From Nipponacmea schrenckii (Eukaryota > Mollusca > Gastropoda > Lottiidae), in NCBI GenBank assembly GCA_030562195.1, contig JAUJPP010000012.1, positions 4,960,001 to 5,024,000 of the forward strand: 64,000 nt of DNA. The letters are read 5' to 3'. Below are positions 48,046 through 62,740 of this stretch, piece after piece; position 1 is the stretch's first letter; every line of letters begins with the position of its first letter. The notes under the pieces are model-generated. The model worked only from the letters and a program-made list of their open reading frames with translations. It made no database searches and had not been told where the DNA came from. A program made the translations under genes and the position numbers.

Positions 48046-49732
48046 TGAGTGTTGGTTTGTGGTTTGATAAATGCGAAGTTCGCTACATCCGAAACTATCG
48101 CGTCGTTATTACGTCATAGAAATAACAAACCCGAGAATAATTAAGAGTCCATTGTTAGATTAAATCAGTCGAATGACGTCATGGGTCATATTTTTCGGTA
48201 CAGAAAAGTAGTTCGGCATGGTCACGCCTTTAAAATGTCTAATTATTCTCGTGGCCTGGTTCTAATTAGGCAGGACGCTTTCTCGTATGAAGTTCGCTAT
48301 AAATTATATAGTAAGTCAGTCGGGACTTTTCAAATATGTTGGTTACAGAGTGTCTCGATTTGAAGGGGTTTTAGGTGTATAGGGAAGGTAGGATTTTGAT
48401 GTCATGCTGAATATTAAGATACCTTTTCTATGGCATAACCATAAGATTCCCAATGGAATAATAGGCTCAATTGAAATGATTAGTCATCGGTGTGCCATTT
48501 TCACGGTGAAACGCCGCTTAAACAAATGCGAAATGGCAACATATTGTCACATTCTTTTTAAGGCAAATTAAGTATAAGTTTTTTTTAATTCTGGTGCAAA
48601 TTAAAGTTCAATCGAAAGTAAAAGTAGTTGAGTCCCATCAGATGTTTTGAAAAGAGTATGGCTGTTTACATATTGTACCAAAGGTAAATTATTATAAATG
48701 ACTGGAAATGAATATTATGCCACAAACATTTGATTCAAGTTACATTAGTTGTCATCACGCATTATGGCCTCTTGACACTGAGGTTACACCCATCAATCAG
48801 CATTTATAGCTTTAATAGCTCCTTGATCAACATGCACTAAATATTAATGAAGTATAAAGGTTTTTAAAGGGCCAGCACGTTTCATGCTCATAAAGTTTAA
48901 TGGTTGTATAGGAAACAAGCACATCAATGTTAACATTCCTGAATCTGTAACATGTTTTCTATAGGAACCCTACACATCATAATAATATGTCACAATGTTA
49001 AAGTATACAAAGAAATCAGCATACAGAAATTTCCCTAAATGAAACCTACTGAGTCACTGATATAACACTAACCAGCTCTTTGAAATGATAAGTCCTTGAT
49101 TCCGATCCAGGCCCATACTTTCTTAGAGTTAAAGTCTTATTTCACATTAACAAGAGATATATAACTGATAGTTTACACAAAGACCAGCTTGTTCTTAGAA
49201 TATCTACACCATGTCAGTTTTTATAAAACTGTTTACACACATTGTTTTATCTTTCTTCAGTTATATCACTTGGCTTGGAACATTTCACTGAAGAAGGGCT
49301 GATCTGTTATGAGTATATGGTATGATGGTTACTAGTATATAGGTAAGAAACAACATCACTTTCACTGTCACAGGCTATGTTAAGATGGTATAGAGAAGAA
49401 ACATGAATAAAGATGTCCCATTTTGTCAATATTTCGGTGTATTATAGAAGCTATAACTTCAGTATATTTGTCATTACACTCTAAAAAAAATTAAAAATAC
49501 AAATATTTCTATTAAACATGTAGCTATTATCAAAATCTATTCAAAACTGTAGTCTACATTTGGTTCACATTCCGATTCTTAATTTTGCAACAATAATATT
49601 TCTTCTATATATATGTAACTTTTCATCAAAATTAACAACAATTTAATAGAAATAGATCAGCCCAATATAAATTAGCAGTTCTCGTTTATCCCAAACCCAA
49701 TTATTCGTATCTACATAATTTTCATACAATAT
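48046..49732. other. Intergenic 3' of INTS5, nothing recognised
   Basis: No gene, repeat array or RNA was recognised. ATTAAA on the minus strand at about 49647-49642 lies some 90 nt past the INTS5 stop codon and could serve as its polyadenylation signal. Confidence 0.4.
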
Positions 49733-52700
49733 TTAAGTCTGAAAAATTAGAGATTTCTTACTTCTGCTGTTGATTTCTTCCTTCATATACGTCAGTGGAT
49801 TTTCTTTTATATATCTCCACATAGCTGTTATTAATAAATACCCTTCATACGGTGTTACAAAGGGGAATAACTCTCCTATATGTGATAGCGGAACAGGAAG
49901 AATACCACTCTGAAAAAACATGTAAATTAAAGACCTCACTCAAAAAAAAAGTGAAATTAACCGAGGATTGGAGTGCTACAGGCAAATTTTCCCCAATGCA
50001 CACATTTAGTTATGTTTGTCCTCATTGGCCTATATGGTGTAGAACTGTGGGATTTTACACACAAATTTCAATGAAACCAATTTTATACCAACATGTGGAA
50101 CAGAGAATTGACCTTGAAGATGTACTTGAAAAAACTATTATAAATACCTACCCTACCAAGATAATGTATCAGTTTACAAGCAGCAGAATAATGTTTAGGT
50201 GAATTCTTCATGGACTTTTCTCTAAAACTACTATAATGTAACATTAAGACTGCAGCTATAGATTTTAATACTGGGGAACAATGGTAGATGAATATAGGAT
50301 CTGAAATAATAAACAGATAAATGAATTTAATGGTGCTATTTTACATGCCTGCACACTACATTCGCCATTATACATTATAATTATTCTGGATGAGCACCAT
50401 TATGAAACTCCAGATATCTGATTTAGTGCCATTAATAAACTACTTACAACTACAGAATGCTTCAAAAATACTCCAGAAAACTGGGTTCTTTTCCATATTT
50501 TTCCATACATACAAATCTCTAAATTAACATCAAATACATATAATTAAATATAATACAATATAATGTAATGTACGATAAACTAAGAATAAAAGAAATTAAC
50601 TAATTTTATAGATGAAAAAACTATAGTAGAGCCTTGATTTGACTCCTCACAATTAACAGCATATAGATTTCAGCCATCTGTTCTTGCCAACAGAACTTTT
50701 CATCAGACAATCAAACGATAGCTACAATTACAATACTTCTAGATTTGAACATACCTTTCTATAGTTACTTTATTAAATTCTTCATCTGGCCACAGTAAGT
50801 CATTGTACAGTACATCAAGGGTAATTAACTCTACCAAGTTACATCCAATATTTCTAGCAGTTATGTCTCCTACATCTCGTCGCCATGTTGGTTCAGGGCT
50901 GTTAGGTTGATGAGTAGCTTCGTCTAATAAATGACAGTTATCATTGTCTGCTATTTTAACTTCTAAACAACATAACCATAAAACTTCTATAAATAACTGG
51001 ACATTTCTTGTGGCATGTTCCTACAACGCAAGATAAAATAGTTATGGAGGGTCTACAGTAATATTTGTGAAACTCTTTGATATTATTTCAAACAGGAATT
51101 CAATAGAAGTGGGAGCGCAAGTGTTGGTACAGGGTACATCCCTAGAAAAATTCATTTCAGTCATTTCTAACAAATTTAAATAATAAAATATGATTTTAAT
51201 GTGTTATTGCCCATATGTGTCCAAAATCATCAATCAATTCTACTTTTCTAAATATTTCTTGCAGAACCCACTCAGACAGTCCATGGGCAGTTATAGGCTG
51301 CTGTAATTTAAAGTTATGCCACATTAGATCACTCTACCCCTATTTGTGCCTGACAAAAGTGTCATGATTTCTTCAGTTTTGTATTAAAAGTTATATTTTG
51401 ATTTTCTTTTACCTTTGGTAACATGGTGACATTCTCCCTCTTTTTTAATCCCTGTCCTATTATACCAGCATGGAAAACACTAGAATGTGACCTGGACAGT
51501 GTCAGAGAAGTGCCATGCAGTCGGTTTTCCTGTAGTAGTGATGTCATCTCTGCTGTGGCAGGTTTTGTTTCTGGCGAAGGTCTGGCACCAAGTAAATAGG
51601 AATATTCCTAAAATATATATACAATAATGAAGATTTTAGAAAAATAATTTGAAATTCTAAAATAAAGTAGTATTTCATGCCATGATCATTTAATATTTTA
51701 TAATGTTCTAATTTTCACACCATTCCCTACAAATTCTGAATTTTTTACAAGAACTATTCTTACATAGCAGAGTGAAAATATGCATAAGTATGAATTACCT
51801 GATTAACAGCCCCTTCCATTAGAAACCTAACTAACATACACTGAGTAAAAGAATGTTTAGTTAGTTGTTTAATACACTGTTTACAATGTCGTACATTCTT
51901 TAACTCATCTCGATGTTCTAAAATAAATAGTGTACATCTTATTCTATAATGTTGATGTATAGTATATATTCTTACCACATTAATCTGCGGCCAAATATTA
52001 ATTAAAGTCAAGATTTTAAGAAATACAGCAATCTGATTGGATAAAAAAAAAACTGGATATAATACAGATTTTAGTGACTGACCAATGAGATGAAATGGAG
52101 CACGAAAAATTACTTTTGTTAGAATAAGAGACCAGAAGAGCTTAAAGCTGTTGTTCATCAATAAGATTAATGCCAAACCTGATAATTTTTTTGTCTTCAC
52201 TTACTATCCATGGTCTGACAAAAATGGTATTCATGTTCTAAAATCATGCAATATTCAATCATGCAAATTTGAAATAAAAATACGTACATCTGGAGCCTGA
52301 TGTTTACTTTAAATCTGGATTTTATCTTTCTTATTATATATAAGAGAAGTTCTGTGATATTAGAATGAAACATTGACTTGTTCTCACCTTTTTGTTGAAG
52401 AGCTTTAAAGAAGGAGAAGATAACTGCACCACAGAGTTGGGCTAGATGAGATGATGGGGTATCACGAGGTATTTCTATCAGGGTTATTAACTGTAGTACT
52501 ATCTCAGATACATTATAATCCTGATGTAATAATAGATCAGACAGAGCTGGGAAATATTCATGTAGAGAATTACTAAACTGAGAGCTGAAATTGAAAGTAA
52601 AGTACTTCTATATTCAAAATATTCAGGCTTCTGTAGCCTGTTCTAAATTACTTAAAGTGTTCCAGTCATTGCATGTATCACCTTGTGCCTGTTTTATAAC

Positions 52701-55700
52701 ACTTTAAGTTTGTCAGTGTCATCTGGTGCCCGTTTTACTAAAGTGTTCGAATAATCAAATAAGGTTTCATAAATCAGACTAATCCATTTCTTAAAATCAT
52801 TATTTGTCCTATGTTTACAGCCTATGAAATTGGTCTTAGGGGCCTTATTGTGAAAACTTAATGTAGATTTCTTCAAAACATGCAACAAAACAAAAAATAG
52901 AATGAAACTATAGAAAGCATATCAGACTCATATCAATTTACCTGTTTTTGCGGTGTGATTTCTTCTCTAATTTTATAAGATGGAGTATATTTTGAACCAG
53001 ACGCTTAAAGTTTAATGGTTTATGAGGCTGCATCATGTCTATAAAGTTGGTACAAACTCTAGCAATTATATTGGGATAACTTAATTCTAACTGATACCGT
53101 AAATTAACAAATATACCCAACTGAAAAGCAACAAAAAATAATTCGTTTCAATAGATCAAGAAATAAAAAGGCAAAGCAAAGTCTAATGGTGATTTTTTTT
53201 TTGAACCAGTATAAAGAAAAAAGTGAAAGCTTTTCACTTGACCTTTAAAGATGTCACAAAGTTTCCACTTTAGCTGCCATTGGCTGCTTGTTCCAAACGT
53301 CCAAGGAGGGATTGAAAATAGTCTTATTCAACACTTAACTTGCAAGAGGGAAAAAATGCAAGACCCCCCCCCCCCCTCCATCAATCAAACCTAAATCTAA
53401 AGAGTTAAACCTGGAGAGGACTGGTTGCTATAGCAACAATTTTAGCCAGAACAACAGCAGTATTTGATTCACCAATATAAACACAAATATATAACAATAA
53501 CTTCTGTAACCATGGCAACCTGAAAAACAAGCACATTTATAAACTATATAGCTCAAATTAAGTTTCGAAAGCAGACGCCTTACATGGGCAACTAGATCTA
53601 GAATTAGAGGTTAGCATATAATGACATAATACTTTGAGGTACCCATACAATTTTTCAAAATCAAGTAGACAATAGCTTATTAAAAGTTATCAAAAACAAC
53701 ACAATTAAATAACAATAAGCTACCATATTAGATAAGAGTTCAAGACACAAACCTTTCAGTTGGGCTCTCTAATATTAAAGTTAAAAATCTATCTATATCA
53801 TCTTTCAAACCAGCAAATAGAGGCAGCTGATTAGCTGATTGATCTCCACGTTTTTTCGAATAAACAAATCGTCTTAATTCATTTAACAACTCGTTCTAAA
53901 AATAAATAAATATATTTGATGACAACTTTTATCATAGGCCTATTACTAGAAACACCATTCCTTCAACATCGTTAAAAATCTTTAGTAGAAGGTCTACACA
54001 AGGACTGGTTTGGTTTAACAGTTACAGTAATTATAAAAAAAATTTCTTATAATTATAATCAGGTCTTCATTTTACATAGGTAAGAATTAGGTCTAATACA
54101 CAAGGACATGGTCCATGGACATGTGTCTAACATTCAACTCATAGAGACAAACACTGACTCTTTATTTTACATAGGTCAGAATTAGCTTCAATACACAAGG
54201 ACATGGTCCTGTCTAATATTCAACCCATGGAGACAAACATTGACTGATTATTTTACATAGGTCAGAATTAGCTTCAATACACAGGGACATGTTCCTGTCT
54301 AATATTCAGTCCATAGAGACTATACAATGAATGATAACAAAAAGGTAGAAATGGTATCATATTTTAACTCTAGGTGTGAAATTAAACAGATAAAGTTTTT
54401 ATGATTGTCCTTGGCAAGAGAAAAAGAAATTTGATCGTGATACATACCATAATGTAAACACATGTCTCTTGAACATCTCTATAAGGCAAGTCTCCTACCA
54501 TCTCGACTGAAAATATTAAAAAATTACCCTTAAATAGAACTCCAAAAAGGCTTAATATCATTAAGATAGCTTGCCAGGCAAGGTAATATACGCCCACTGG
54601 CAGCATTTATTTCAAATAAAAACTTTTCAGTAAGGTTACAAAAGTGGAATGAAATATTCAACCTTCCACCATATATTTTTTTCTAGGGTCTCTAGTTTCA
54701 TTAAAAACTGTCAAGAATTGTACCTAACTCAACTCATTAAATATTTTTCGGTATTTTTATGATTTGCAATAGGGTTCACCCTTAATAATATTTTGATATT
54801 TTAATTCTTAATAAGGCTCATTCTTGGTTGATATTAAACAATTTCAGCGAGTTTTGTCAAAAATGAATGTTTAGAGTGTTCACAAGCCAAAAGTTGAAAG
54901 CGATTTTGAAAACAGGCCCAATAACTGACACTAAATATTTTTCTATTTATCTGATTTTCAATAGGGTTTATCCTTGTGAGAAAACAAATACTAAATCCAA
55001 GCTTCATCAAAATCCATTCAAAATTGTTCTAGAGTGTTTACAAGTTAAATTGAACGAGTTTTCAAAAACAAGGGCAATAACTTGTACTAAATATTTTTCG
55101 ATTTTCAATAGAGTTCATCCTTGGGAGACAACAAATACTCCAGCCAAGTTACATCAAAATCCATTAAAAATTGTTCTTTCTAGAGTGTTTACAAGCTAAA
55201 ATTGAACGCGTTTTCAAGAACAAGGGCTATAACTGACACTAAATATATTTCTATTTATTTGATTTATAATAGGGTTCATCCTTGGGTAAAAACAAATACT
55301 CAAGCCAAAGTTAATCAAAATCCATTAAGAATAGTTCTTTCTAGAGTGTTTACAAGCTAAAATTGAATGCGTTTTCAAGAACAAGGGCAGTAACTAATAC
55401 TAAAAAAATTTTCGATTTCGCTTTTCAATAGGGTTCATCCTCGAGTTATAACACACTCTCACACCAAGTTTCATCGAAATCCATCAAGAATTGTGCCATG
55501 TAGAGTGTTTACGAGACAAAAATCGAACGCGTTTAAAAGAACAAGGGCAATAATTCATATTAGATATATTTTGATAATTTTAATTTTCAATTAGGCTCAT
55601 CCCTTGCGATATCCAACAATTTCAGTGAGTTTTGTCAACATTGGTCATGAATTTATTAAAAAGTTAAACCTGTTTTCAAACACAAGGGCAATAACTGACA

Positions 55701-58700
55701 CTAAATATATTTCGATTTATTTGATTTTCAATATGGTTCATCCTTGGGTAAAAACAAATACTCAAGCCAAGTTTTATCAAAATCCAATAAGAATTGTTCT
55801 TTCTAGAGTGCTTACAAGCTAAAATTGAACGCGTTTTCAAACACAAGGGCAATAACTGATACTAAATATTTTTCGATTTAACTGAATTTCAATAGGGTTC
55901 ATCCTTAGGTGATTACAAATACTCATGCCAAGTTATGTCAAAATCGCTCAAGAATTGTGACTTGTAGAGTGTTTACAAGGCAAAAATCCAACACATTTTA
56001 TAGAACAAAGGCAATAATTCCTATTAAATATATTTCGATATGTGCTATTTTCAAAAGGGTTCATTCTTGGGTGATATTAAACAATTTCAGCAAGTTTCGT
56101 CAAAATCGGTCAGTAAATGTGCTTTGTAGAGTGTTTACAAGCTAAAAATTGAACGCGTTTTCAAAAACAAGGGCAATAACTGATATTAATTTTTTTTCGA
56201 TTTGACTGGTTTTCAATAGGCTTCATCCTTGGGTGACAAGCTAAAATTGAACGCGTTTTTAAGAACAAGGGCAATAACTCATACTAAATGTTTTTCGATT
56301 TCGCTGATTTTCGATAGGGTTTATCCTTGAGTTATAACATACTCTCACACCAAGTTTCATCAAAATCGGTCAAGAATTGCACGTTGTAGAGTGTTTACGA
56401 GCCATTCAAGAACAAGGGCACGAACTCATACTAATTTTTTTCCGATTTCGCTGATTTTCAATAGGGTTCATCCTTGCGTGATCATAAACACTCATATTAA
56501 GTTTCATCTAAATCCGTCAAGAATTACACCGTGTAGAGTGTTTACGAGCAATTGTGGACGGACGGACGGACGGACGGACGGACCCGACCGACGGACGGAC
56601 GGACGGACGGATGTGGGTGACGACAATATACGCCCCCCATTTCATGTGGGCGTATAAAAAGAGGTTTTTTAGTTTTTGGGTGATCATCAGGGTTGCTTAA
56701 TTATTCAATTGAAACAATTTTATAGTTGTAAGTATAACCTTAGCTTAGTCTAACCTGATTTTATATGTGGTATTGCCGTAGAAACGAGGAAGTTAAGAAC
56801 ATCAAACCCACCAACATCACTTTTCATGACGAGATGTATCACCATTGTTAAAAAACTACAATTAGATATACATTATACATCATAACAATAATTTAAGGGT
56901 CTAAACAATGGAATAATATTTACTCTAAGCAATCTTATTGAACTGATGTGCACTGAACATTTAATGTGAAGAAGAGAAATTTGGCATTACAATGAAAAAG
57001 TAGCTAACGCGGTTTTAAAGAAATCTAAAATATCAAATAGGTAGTAATATACTAACTGAATTTCAAAACAAACAAAAATACACCAAAAACGTTTTAAAAT
57101 CTAGTGCAGATCTAAGACCATCATAAACAAACTGTCTTTTAACACATTAAACGTAAACAATATATTAAATAGCAATAACAACTACCTGAAATATTCTTGA
57201 GAATTCGATCTTTTCCAGTTGGCAAATTGATTGGTCAAGATGTTCAGAACATTAGGTGTCACTGAAAATATGCCAAATTGTTTAATTTTGTGAAATTGGA
57301 TGTTATTTTCTCTTTGTTGTGAGCATGTTTGATATAACACCCTCAGACTACTTTCTATGATATTCTTTTTAAACATGGTTCAGTAAAACAGGGTCTGATA
57401 AAGTTGAAATGAAGGGGAATAACTTACATGCTGCTATAATATCAATAGTTAGTACTTGTAGTAACATAGTGGACATTGAGGCCAGTTGTAATAAAAATGG
57501 CACTGTTGTTACTTTTACTACATCATTTTCTGATATCAGACTTTCCTGGAATTATAAAATAATAAATATAACTTTACAGTAATGTCAAGATGGAATTTTG
57601 AAAACATCTCTTCTACTTATATCTAACACAAGATTTTTATGCAACCTTACTTGCAAATTTTAAATATTTTCTCATAATCCATAAATATTTGAAACTGGTT
57701 TGATTGCTTTTAATGTGCACTAGTTAAATCCTTGTATAATTAACCCATAACGTACATTGTACATTCTATATTATACTCCTTTTGTCTGACATTTAGCATT
57801 TTCTAAAATAAGATAGACGACTGTAAAACACTGTATAAGTGTTCTCAGGAGCTGAATAAGGCTGCAAAGGGCCTTTTCATTAGGATCTGCGAGATACTTT
57901 GAGGGATTAGTGAGATAGCAAACTATAAAGAATTTTCATAAAATAGTCAAAAGACTAAGTTTACCTGGAATAATTTCATCAAAGCTTGCCGAATGTCATG
58001 ACCATGATTTGATGCCAGATGTCCCAGAATTCCCACTACTGATGTCATTTTAGGAGTACGATGTTTAGGTGATATTGGTCTATCAGGATGCTGGTTGTCA
58101 AGGTTACAGAAATCTTTTAAACCACAATTTAATACTCTTGTTATAATGGTTTTAGGGAAACAAGATCTAAATATACCAAAGAAATTGGTCTAAAAATTGG
58201 TTCATTAATAAATTCCAAAATACAAGAAGTAAATTCACAAAAGGAACAATTTCTTCAATCCTTTCAAAGTGACTTTTGGAATTTATATATATACATACAG
58301 ACCTCCAGCAATCATCTTTTAAAACTACTTATGAGCTTACTGAAATATTTACCAAGAGTTTAAAAGTTTCAAAATGTAGTTTTACAAGGTGGTTCAATAG
58401 GCATATCCAGACAATAAATTATTTAACAATTTAAATCGTTATATGGTATCCATATATATATTCACATCCAGCAATCATCTTATGCTCTGTCCTATATAAA
58501 ATAGATAAGTAAAATATATACACCTACCCTATATGTGCAACAACCCAGTCAAAATGAGGACTATATTTGACTGAACCCTCTAGTAAAGAATCTACACAAC
58601 TATCTGGGGCACCTGCTACCCTAAAATACAAGATTGCCGTGGAAAAACAAAATAACTGTAACTTATTTAAGGACAATTTAATTTACTATCCCCTAAACGC

Positions 58701-61700
58701 AAGTGGCCAACCTTTGTTATTTTTCAAATGTAGAGGCAAGAGAAACTTTACACAGGATAATCAATGTCACTTTGTCTTGTCTCCCTTGTCAGTGCCACTG
58801 ATTGGTTTAAAAGACCAAAGCCAGGAAGAAATGAACAGTGAAGCTTGCTAGGCTAAAGGGAAGAAACACACAAGCTATGCTCAGTGGAGTATAAATTAAC
58901 ATGCTTTAAGGTAAAATAAATCATAAAATAAACATCAGACCAACTTTAGTTCCCATTTGTTTTATAGATTTCAGACATTAAATAATCACCAACAATTACT
59001 TTTGAATTGCTAAATAGATGAAGACCATAAAATGCTAAGAAATGTTGTGTGAAGCAATTCAATAAAATGTGTATATATACATGAATTGATAATGATAAAG
59101 ATCCAGGGCATAATAAAATAAAGATAATCAAATCTAGAGCTTAACTTACATTGCAGCAAAACATTCTGTAGCCAATTCCATCAATAATTTAGTGGGTTTA
59201 CATGTCATCCACAGTTGTAACACTTCATTCAGAGAGTTCACATGCACCAAAACTCTTTTTTCAGAATATTTACTGCTAAGATGTCCTAATAATTCCAGAG
59301 ACCACTGAAAAAATTCACACCAAGTATTAAATGATATATCTTTCATCTAGAGAAGGTATTAACTTATTGGTAATAATGCCTGGAAGTAAGAGTTAGAGGA
59401 GAATAATATTCTTAAGAAAGCACTGGCCTAGGTCATGAAGTAGGAACAACATTAAAGGATGAGATAGTTAGTGTAAACAATAGTTAAAAATAGCGATAGC
59501 CCATCGTAATACGCCCACCATTGGCAGCCTTAGTTATTCATGAAGAAACCAGCCCTCTCTGTCTTGTAAACAATAAATTTAACACGTTTTAAAGAACAAT
59601 AACTCTATTAGATATGTTCGATTTGCCTGGCTTTCAATAGGGTACATCCTTAGGATGTTACAAATACACCAATTTTCATCAAAACACATCAAGAACACAA
59701 CTTCCTATCGTATTCACAAGAAATTTCTGGACAAAGTCAATAACTCAAAGTAAATATTTTTTGGTAAGCTAAATTTGCAATCGGTTTCTTCTTTGGGTAA
59801 TTCAAAAGGCTCAAATCATGCTTTGTCAAAATCTATCAAGAAACCAGATCTCTTTCAAGTCTACAAAGAATCAGAGGCTGATAAAGTGAACACGTTTGAA
59901 AGAACAAGGGCAATAACTCAATAAATATTTTTTGATTAGTCTGATTTTCAATAGGGTCTATCCTCGAGTTATAACAAACTCTCACACCAAGTTTCATCAA
60001 ATTCAATCAAGAACCCGGCTCCCTATCGTGTTCACAAGGAATTTTAGGACAAGGGCAATAACTCATAGTAAATATTTTTTGATTGGTTTCATTTTCGATA
60101 GGATTCATCCTTGGGTCATTACAAAGACTCATTCCAAGTTTCATTAAAATCCATCAAGAAATGAGGTCTCTATCGTGTTCACAACAATTGTGGACAGGCA
60201 GACGGACAGAAAGACAGACAGACGGGCAGAAGGCTTCATCCTTGGATGATTACAAACACACACACCGAAATTGGTCAAAATCCATCCAGAAACCATCTCT
60301 CTATCATGTCCACAACACATTTTTGAACGCAAAATGAATGTGTTTTCAAGAACGAGGGCAATAACTCATCAATTTATTTTTCGATTTGTCTGATTTTCAA
60401 TAGGCTTCATCCTTAAGTAATAACAAGCAATCACACCAAATTTCATCAAAATCCATCAAGAAACACACTCTTAATCGTGTTCACAACAAATTTTCAAAAA
60501 CAAGGGCAATAACTCATTGAATATTTTTCGATTGGTCTGATTTTCAATAGACTTCTTCCTTGGGTTTTAACAAACACACTCACCAAATTTGGTCAAAATC
60601 CATCAAGAAATGTGGTCTCTATCGTGTTCACAACAATTCTGGACAGGCAGACAGACAGACAGGGGCGACTACAATATACGCCCACATTTATGTGTGGACG
60701 TATAAAACTGGTTAAGGTTATAAATATGAAAACTGCAGTAAAGGTTAGTTTTATTATTTTCCATTTGATGTATAAGGGATTATACTGTATACTGTACTTC
60801 TGAAGACAATTTACATGTATTCAAGCCCCAACCCCTGAATATTACAAACCTTTGAAAACAAATGCAACTTACTGAAGAAATGATAGGAGCCCAGGCATCA
60901 GGATTAGTTTTAATAAATGATAGTAAAACTCCCACTATATCATTTAATATAGTCTCTAAACTGTCTCCTTCTTCTAAAATTATAAATAATACTTTCATTA
61001 CTCAGACAAACATAAAAACTAAATTTACTAACTAATATTTAGATTAGTAAAAAAACAGAAGCCCTTTCACAATGACATAGAAATTGGTTATTAATGATGA
61101 TAAAAAATGTATTATATTATGACTATAATATGACTTTAATTTATGACGTTGAAATTTATCAATGACATTATTTTGCATATTCATTGTCATTATTATCAAT
61201 ATCCCTAGTCTGCGCTCTCATTCAAGGCCATGCCTTATTCATTTTAGCTTACTTCAGTCAAATTAGTTCTAATAGGTCTTTTTTCAATGAGACTTATGAT
61301 GTTAAAGTCATATTATAGGCCTATGTTTTATCATCATTTATAACTTTATATCTGAAGCAAGCTACTAAGAGTTTAAAAAAAAACTTCAGTCATATTAGTT
61401 CTAGGCTAATGGGTCCTGAATTTCAAAAGAAAATAAATTTATATTGTTGAAATATATTTGTATATAGCCTAATCATTACCTGTGGTCATGGTTGAAGAAC
61501 CCTGTTGATCAAGTTCTGACAAATGTCTTCTCACTGCTTCATTGAAGACATTACAAAAATGTTCCAAAACAGCATGCCGAGCTGCAGGCATTGACCTTAA
61601 TAAACATAGTGCTGATTTAGCCAGGCTTTCACTGGCAACTTTATCTTCATGTCTAGCACCATGCAGAAAATTATTTACTTCAATTAGAACGTCCTGTAAT

Positions 61701-62002
61701 ATGAAAAAAACAGATAATGATAACTTTTATGTAGAAAATATGTGTTGTCTGAATTCATCACAGTGAACAAGAAGTGGGAGACGGTGGTAGCCCAAGAAGT
61801 TACGTCCCCTTACAAAACCAAAACAATGAACATTTTAGTCCAATATATATGCCAGAGGAAAGAGCCGATTTGAGTGAAAATCAGAGATATGATTTTGTTT
61901 TGTTTAACCCAAAGGACAACTTTAATGATTTGTCAAAGAGGTTTGCATTGTGCTTACTTTAGGCTGTAAAGGAGCCGGGACACTTTCCATGGCAGTCGCC
62001 AT
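49733..62002 (-). CDS. INTS5: Integrator complex subunit 5
   Basis: Nineteen exons (minus strand): 62002-61958, 61693-61480, 60973-60873, 59304-59150, 58620-58528, 58166-57965, 57545-57428, 57261-57186, 56855-56756, 54501-54448, 53895-53749, 53120-52942, 52584-52388, 51917-51799, 51607-51413, 51020-50755, 50518-50448, 50300-50152 and 49909-49733. They sum to 2658 nt, 885 residues; vertebrate INTS5 is about 1019. Integrator is the nuclear RNA polymerase II-associated complex that cleaves snRNA and other nascent transcripts; INTS5 is a helical-repeat scaffold subunit. Diagnostic blocks are [64 protein letters not shown] and the C-terminal [13 protein letters not shown]. Exons 10 and 11 have alternative splice sites; I chose those keeping the frame (exon 11 donor TTT|GTGTCT is weak). 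Two introns hold pearl-like elements. Confidence 0.93.
54555..56660 (+). mobile_element. Pearl-like element, copy B, in an INTS5 intron
   Basis: The left end has palindromic TTGCCAGGCAA and TATACGCCCAC (about 54583-54593). About eleven imperfect core units of about 160 bp follow, each containing CAATAGGGTTCATCCTTGGG, AAATCCATCAAGAATTGT, AGAGTGTTTACAAGCTAAA and CAAGGGCAATAACTGA. Next is an (ACGG)n microsatellite (56557-56610), then GACGACAATATACGCC, and a right end GTGGGCGTATA. The order of parts matches the bivalve 'pearl' transposable elements, later linked to Helitron-related elements. Confidence 0.88.
59490..60706 (+). mobile_element. Pearl-like element, copy C, in an INTS5 intron
   Basis: The left end is AATACGCCCACCATTGGCAG. 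About seven diverged core units share TTTTCAATAGG-TTCATCC, CAAAATCCATCAAGAA and AACAAGGGCAATAACTCA. Two (GACA/GACG)n runs are present, at about 60193-60230 and 60646-60662. The right end reads CTACAATATACGCCCACATT, then GTGTGGACGTATA. It lies in the intron between INTS5 exons 3 and 4. Confidence 0.82.
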
Positions 62003-62740
62003 TTTGACAAAATTTTATTTTAAAGCCACATAATTTAGTTTCGAAATTTATGATATTTCCTTTTAAGCTAGACTTCATATTCAATGAATTATAAAAATAA
62101 ATAAAAGTAAAAGATATGCATATTAAGGAACTCGATTTAAAGTTTGTGACTAAAATTTGAGCTGCGAAACTTTGTTTACTGACTCCCATCTTCTTCCTTC
62201 CATGCAGGTACTGTGTTTTTGTCCTTGGACTTTGTTGCCAACCAAAGTGTATCAGTCAATAACTTTTAATTCCTGCTGTCATCAAAGTCAGTGAGTTTGC
62301 TAATACCAATAAATGTATATTGCTCAAAAACAGGGTGCATTTCGGGGTAAAAACATGTGTTTATCCAAGCCGAAATTGTAGTCTTACTTACACAATAGCC
62401 TACAACTAGGTCCATATATTGCTAAATTGAAGTTTAAACTATCTTAGGAACTACTTCTGAGCAGTGAAAGATGTAGCCATTGTAGGCCAAGCATACCATT
62501 ATTGGCATTAACAGTATCCATAATCCAAACCAGAAATGACATACTAGTTTTAGTCCTCGAATATGTCTACTTTTCTTCCTGCATTTGTCAGTAATACCAT
62601 GTTATTGTTACATCAGTACCAGCTCTTACAACTGCAAAAAAAAGGAATAGTATTTCACTCAAGTACTAAGATCTTTGTTGTAGTCAATGTAGTGTGCCTA
62701 ATTTATTTTTGTCATCTTTTCAGTAAAGTAAACCACCAAA
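62003..62740. promoter_or_regulatory. Shared upstream region of divergent INTS5 and MIGA
   Basis: The 738 bp between the two start codons must hold both promoters. No TATA box is obvious for either gene, as expected of housekeeping genes. A pyrimidine-rich acceptor (CATCTTTTCAG ending near 62723) just before the MIGA start suggests a spliced 5'UTR whose first exon lies further left. Confidence 0.5.

Noticed and set aside
54867..56657. Series of plus-strand frames sharing FNRVHPW and SRVFTS
   Set aside because: They are repeated translations of the 160-bp core of pearl-like copy B inside an INTS5 intron.
58567..58851. A 94-codon plus-strand frame
   Set aside because: It is antisense to INTS5 exon 5 and its intron; the minus-strand reading matches INTS5 well.
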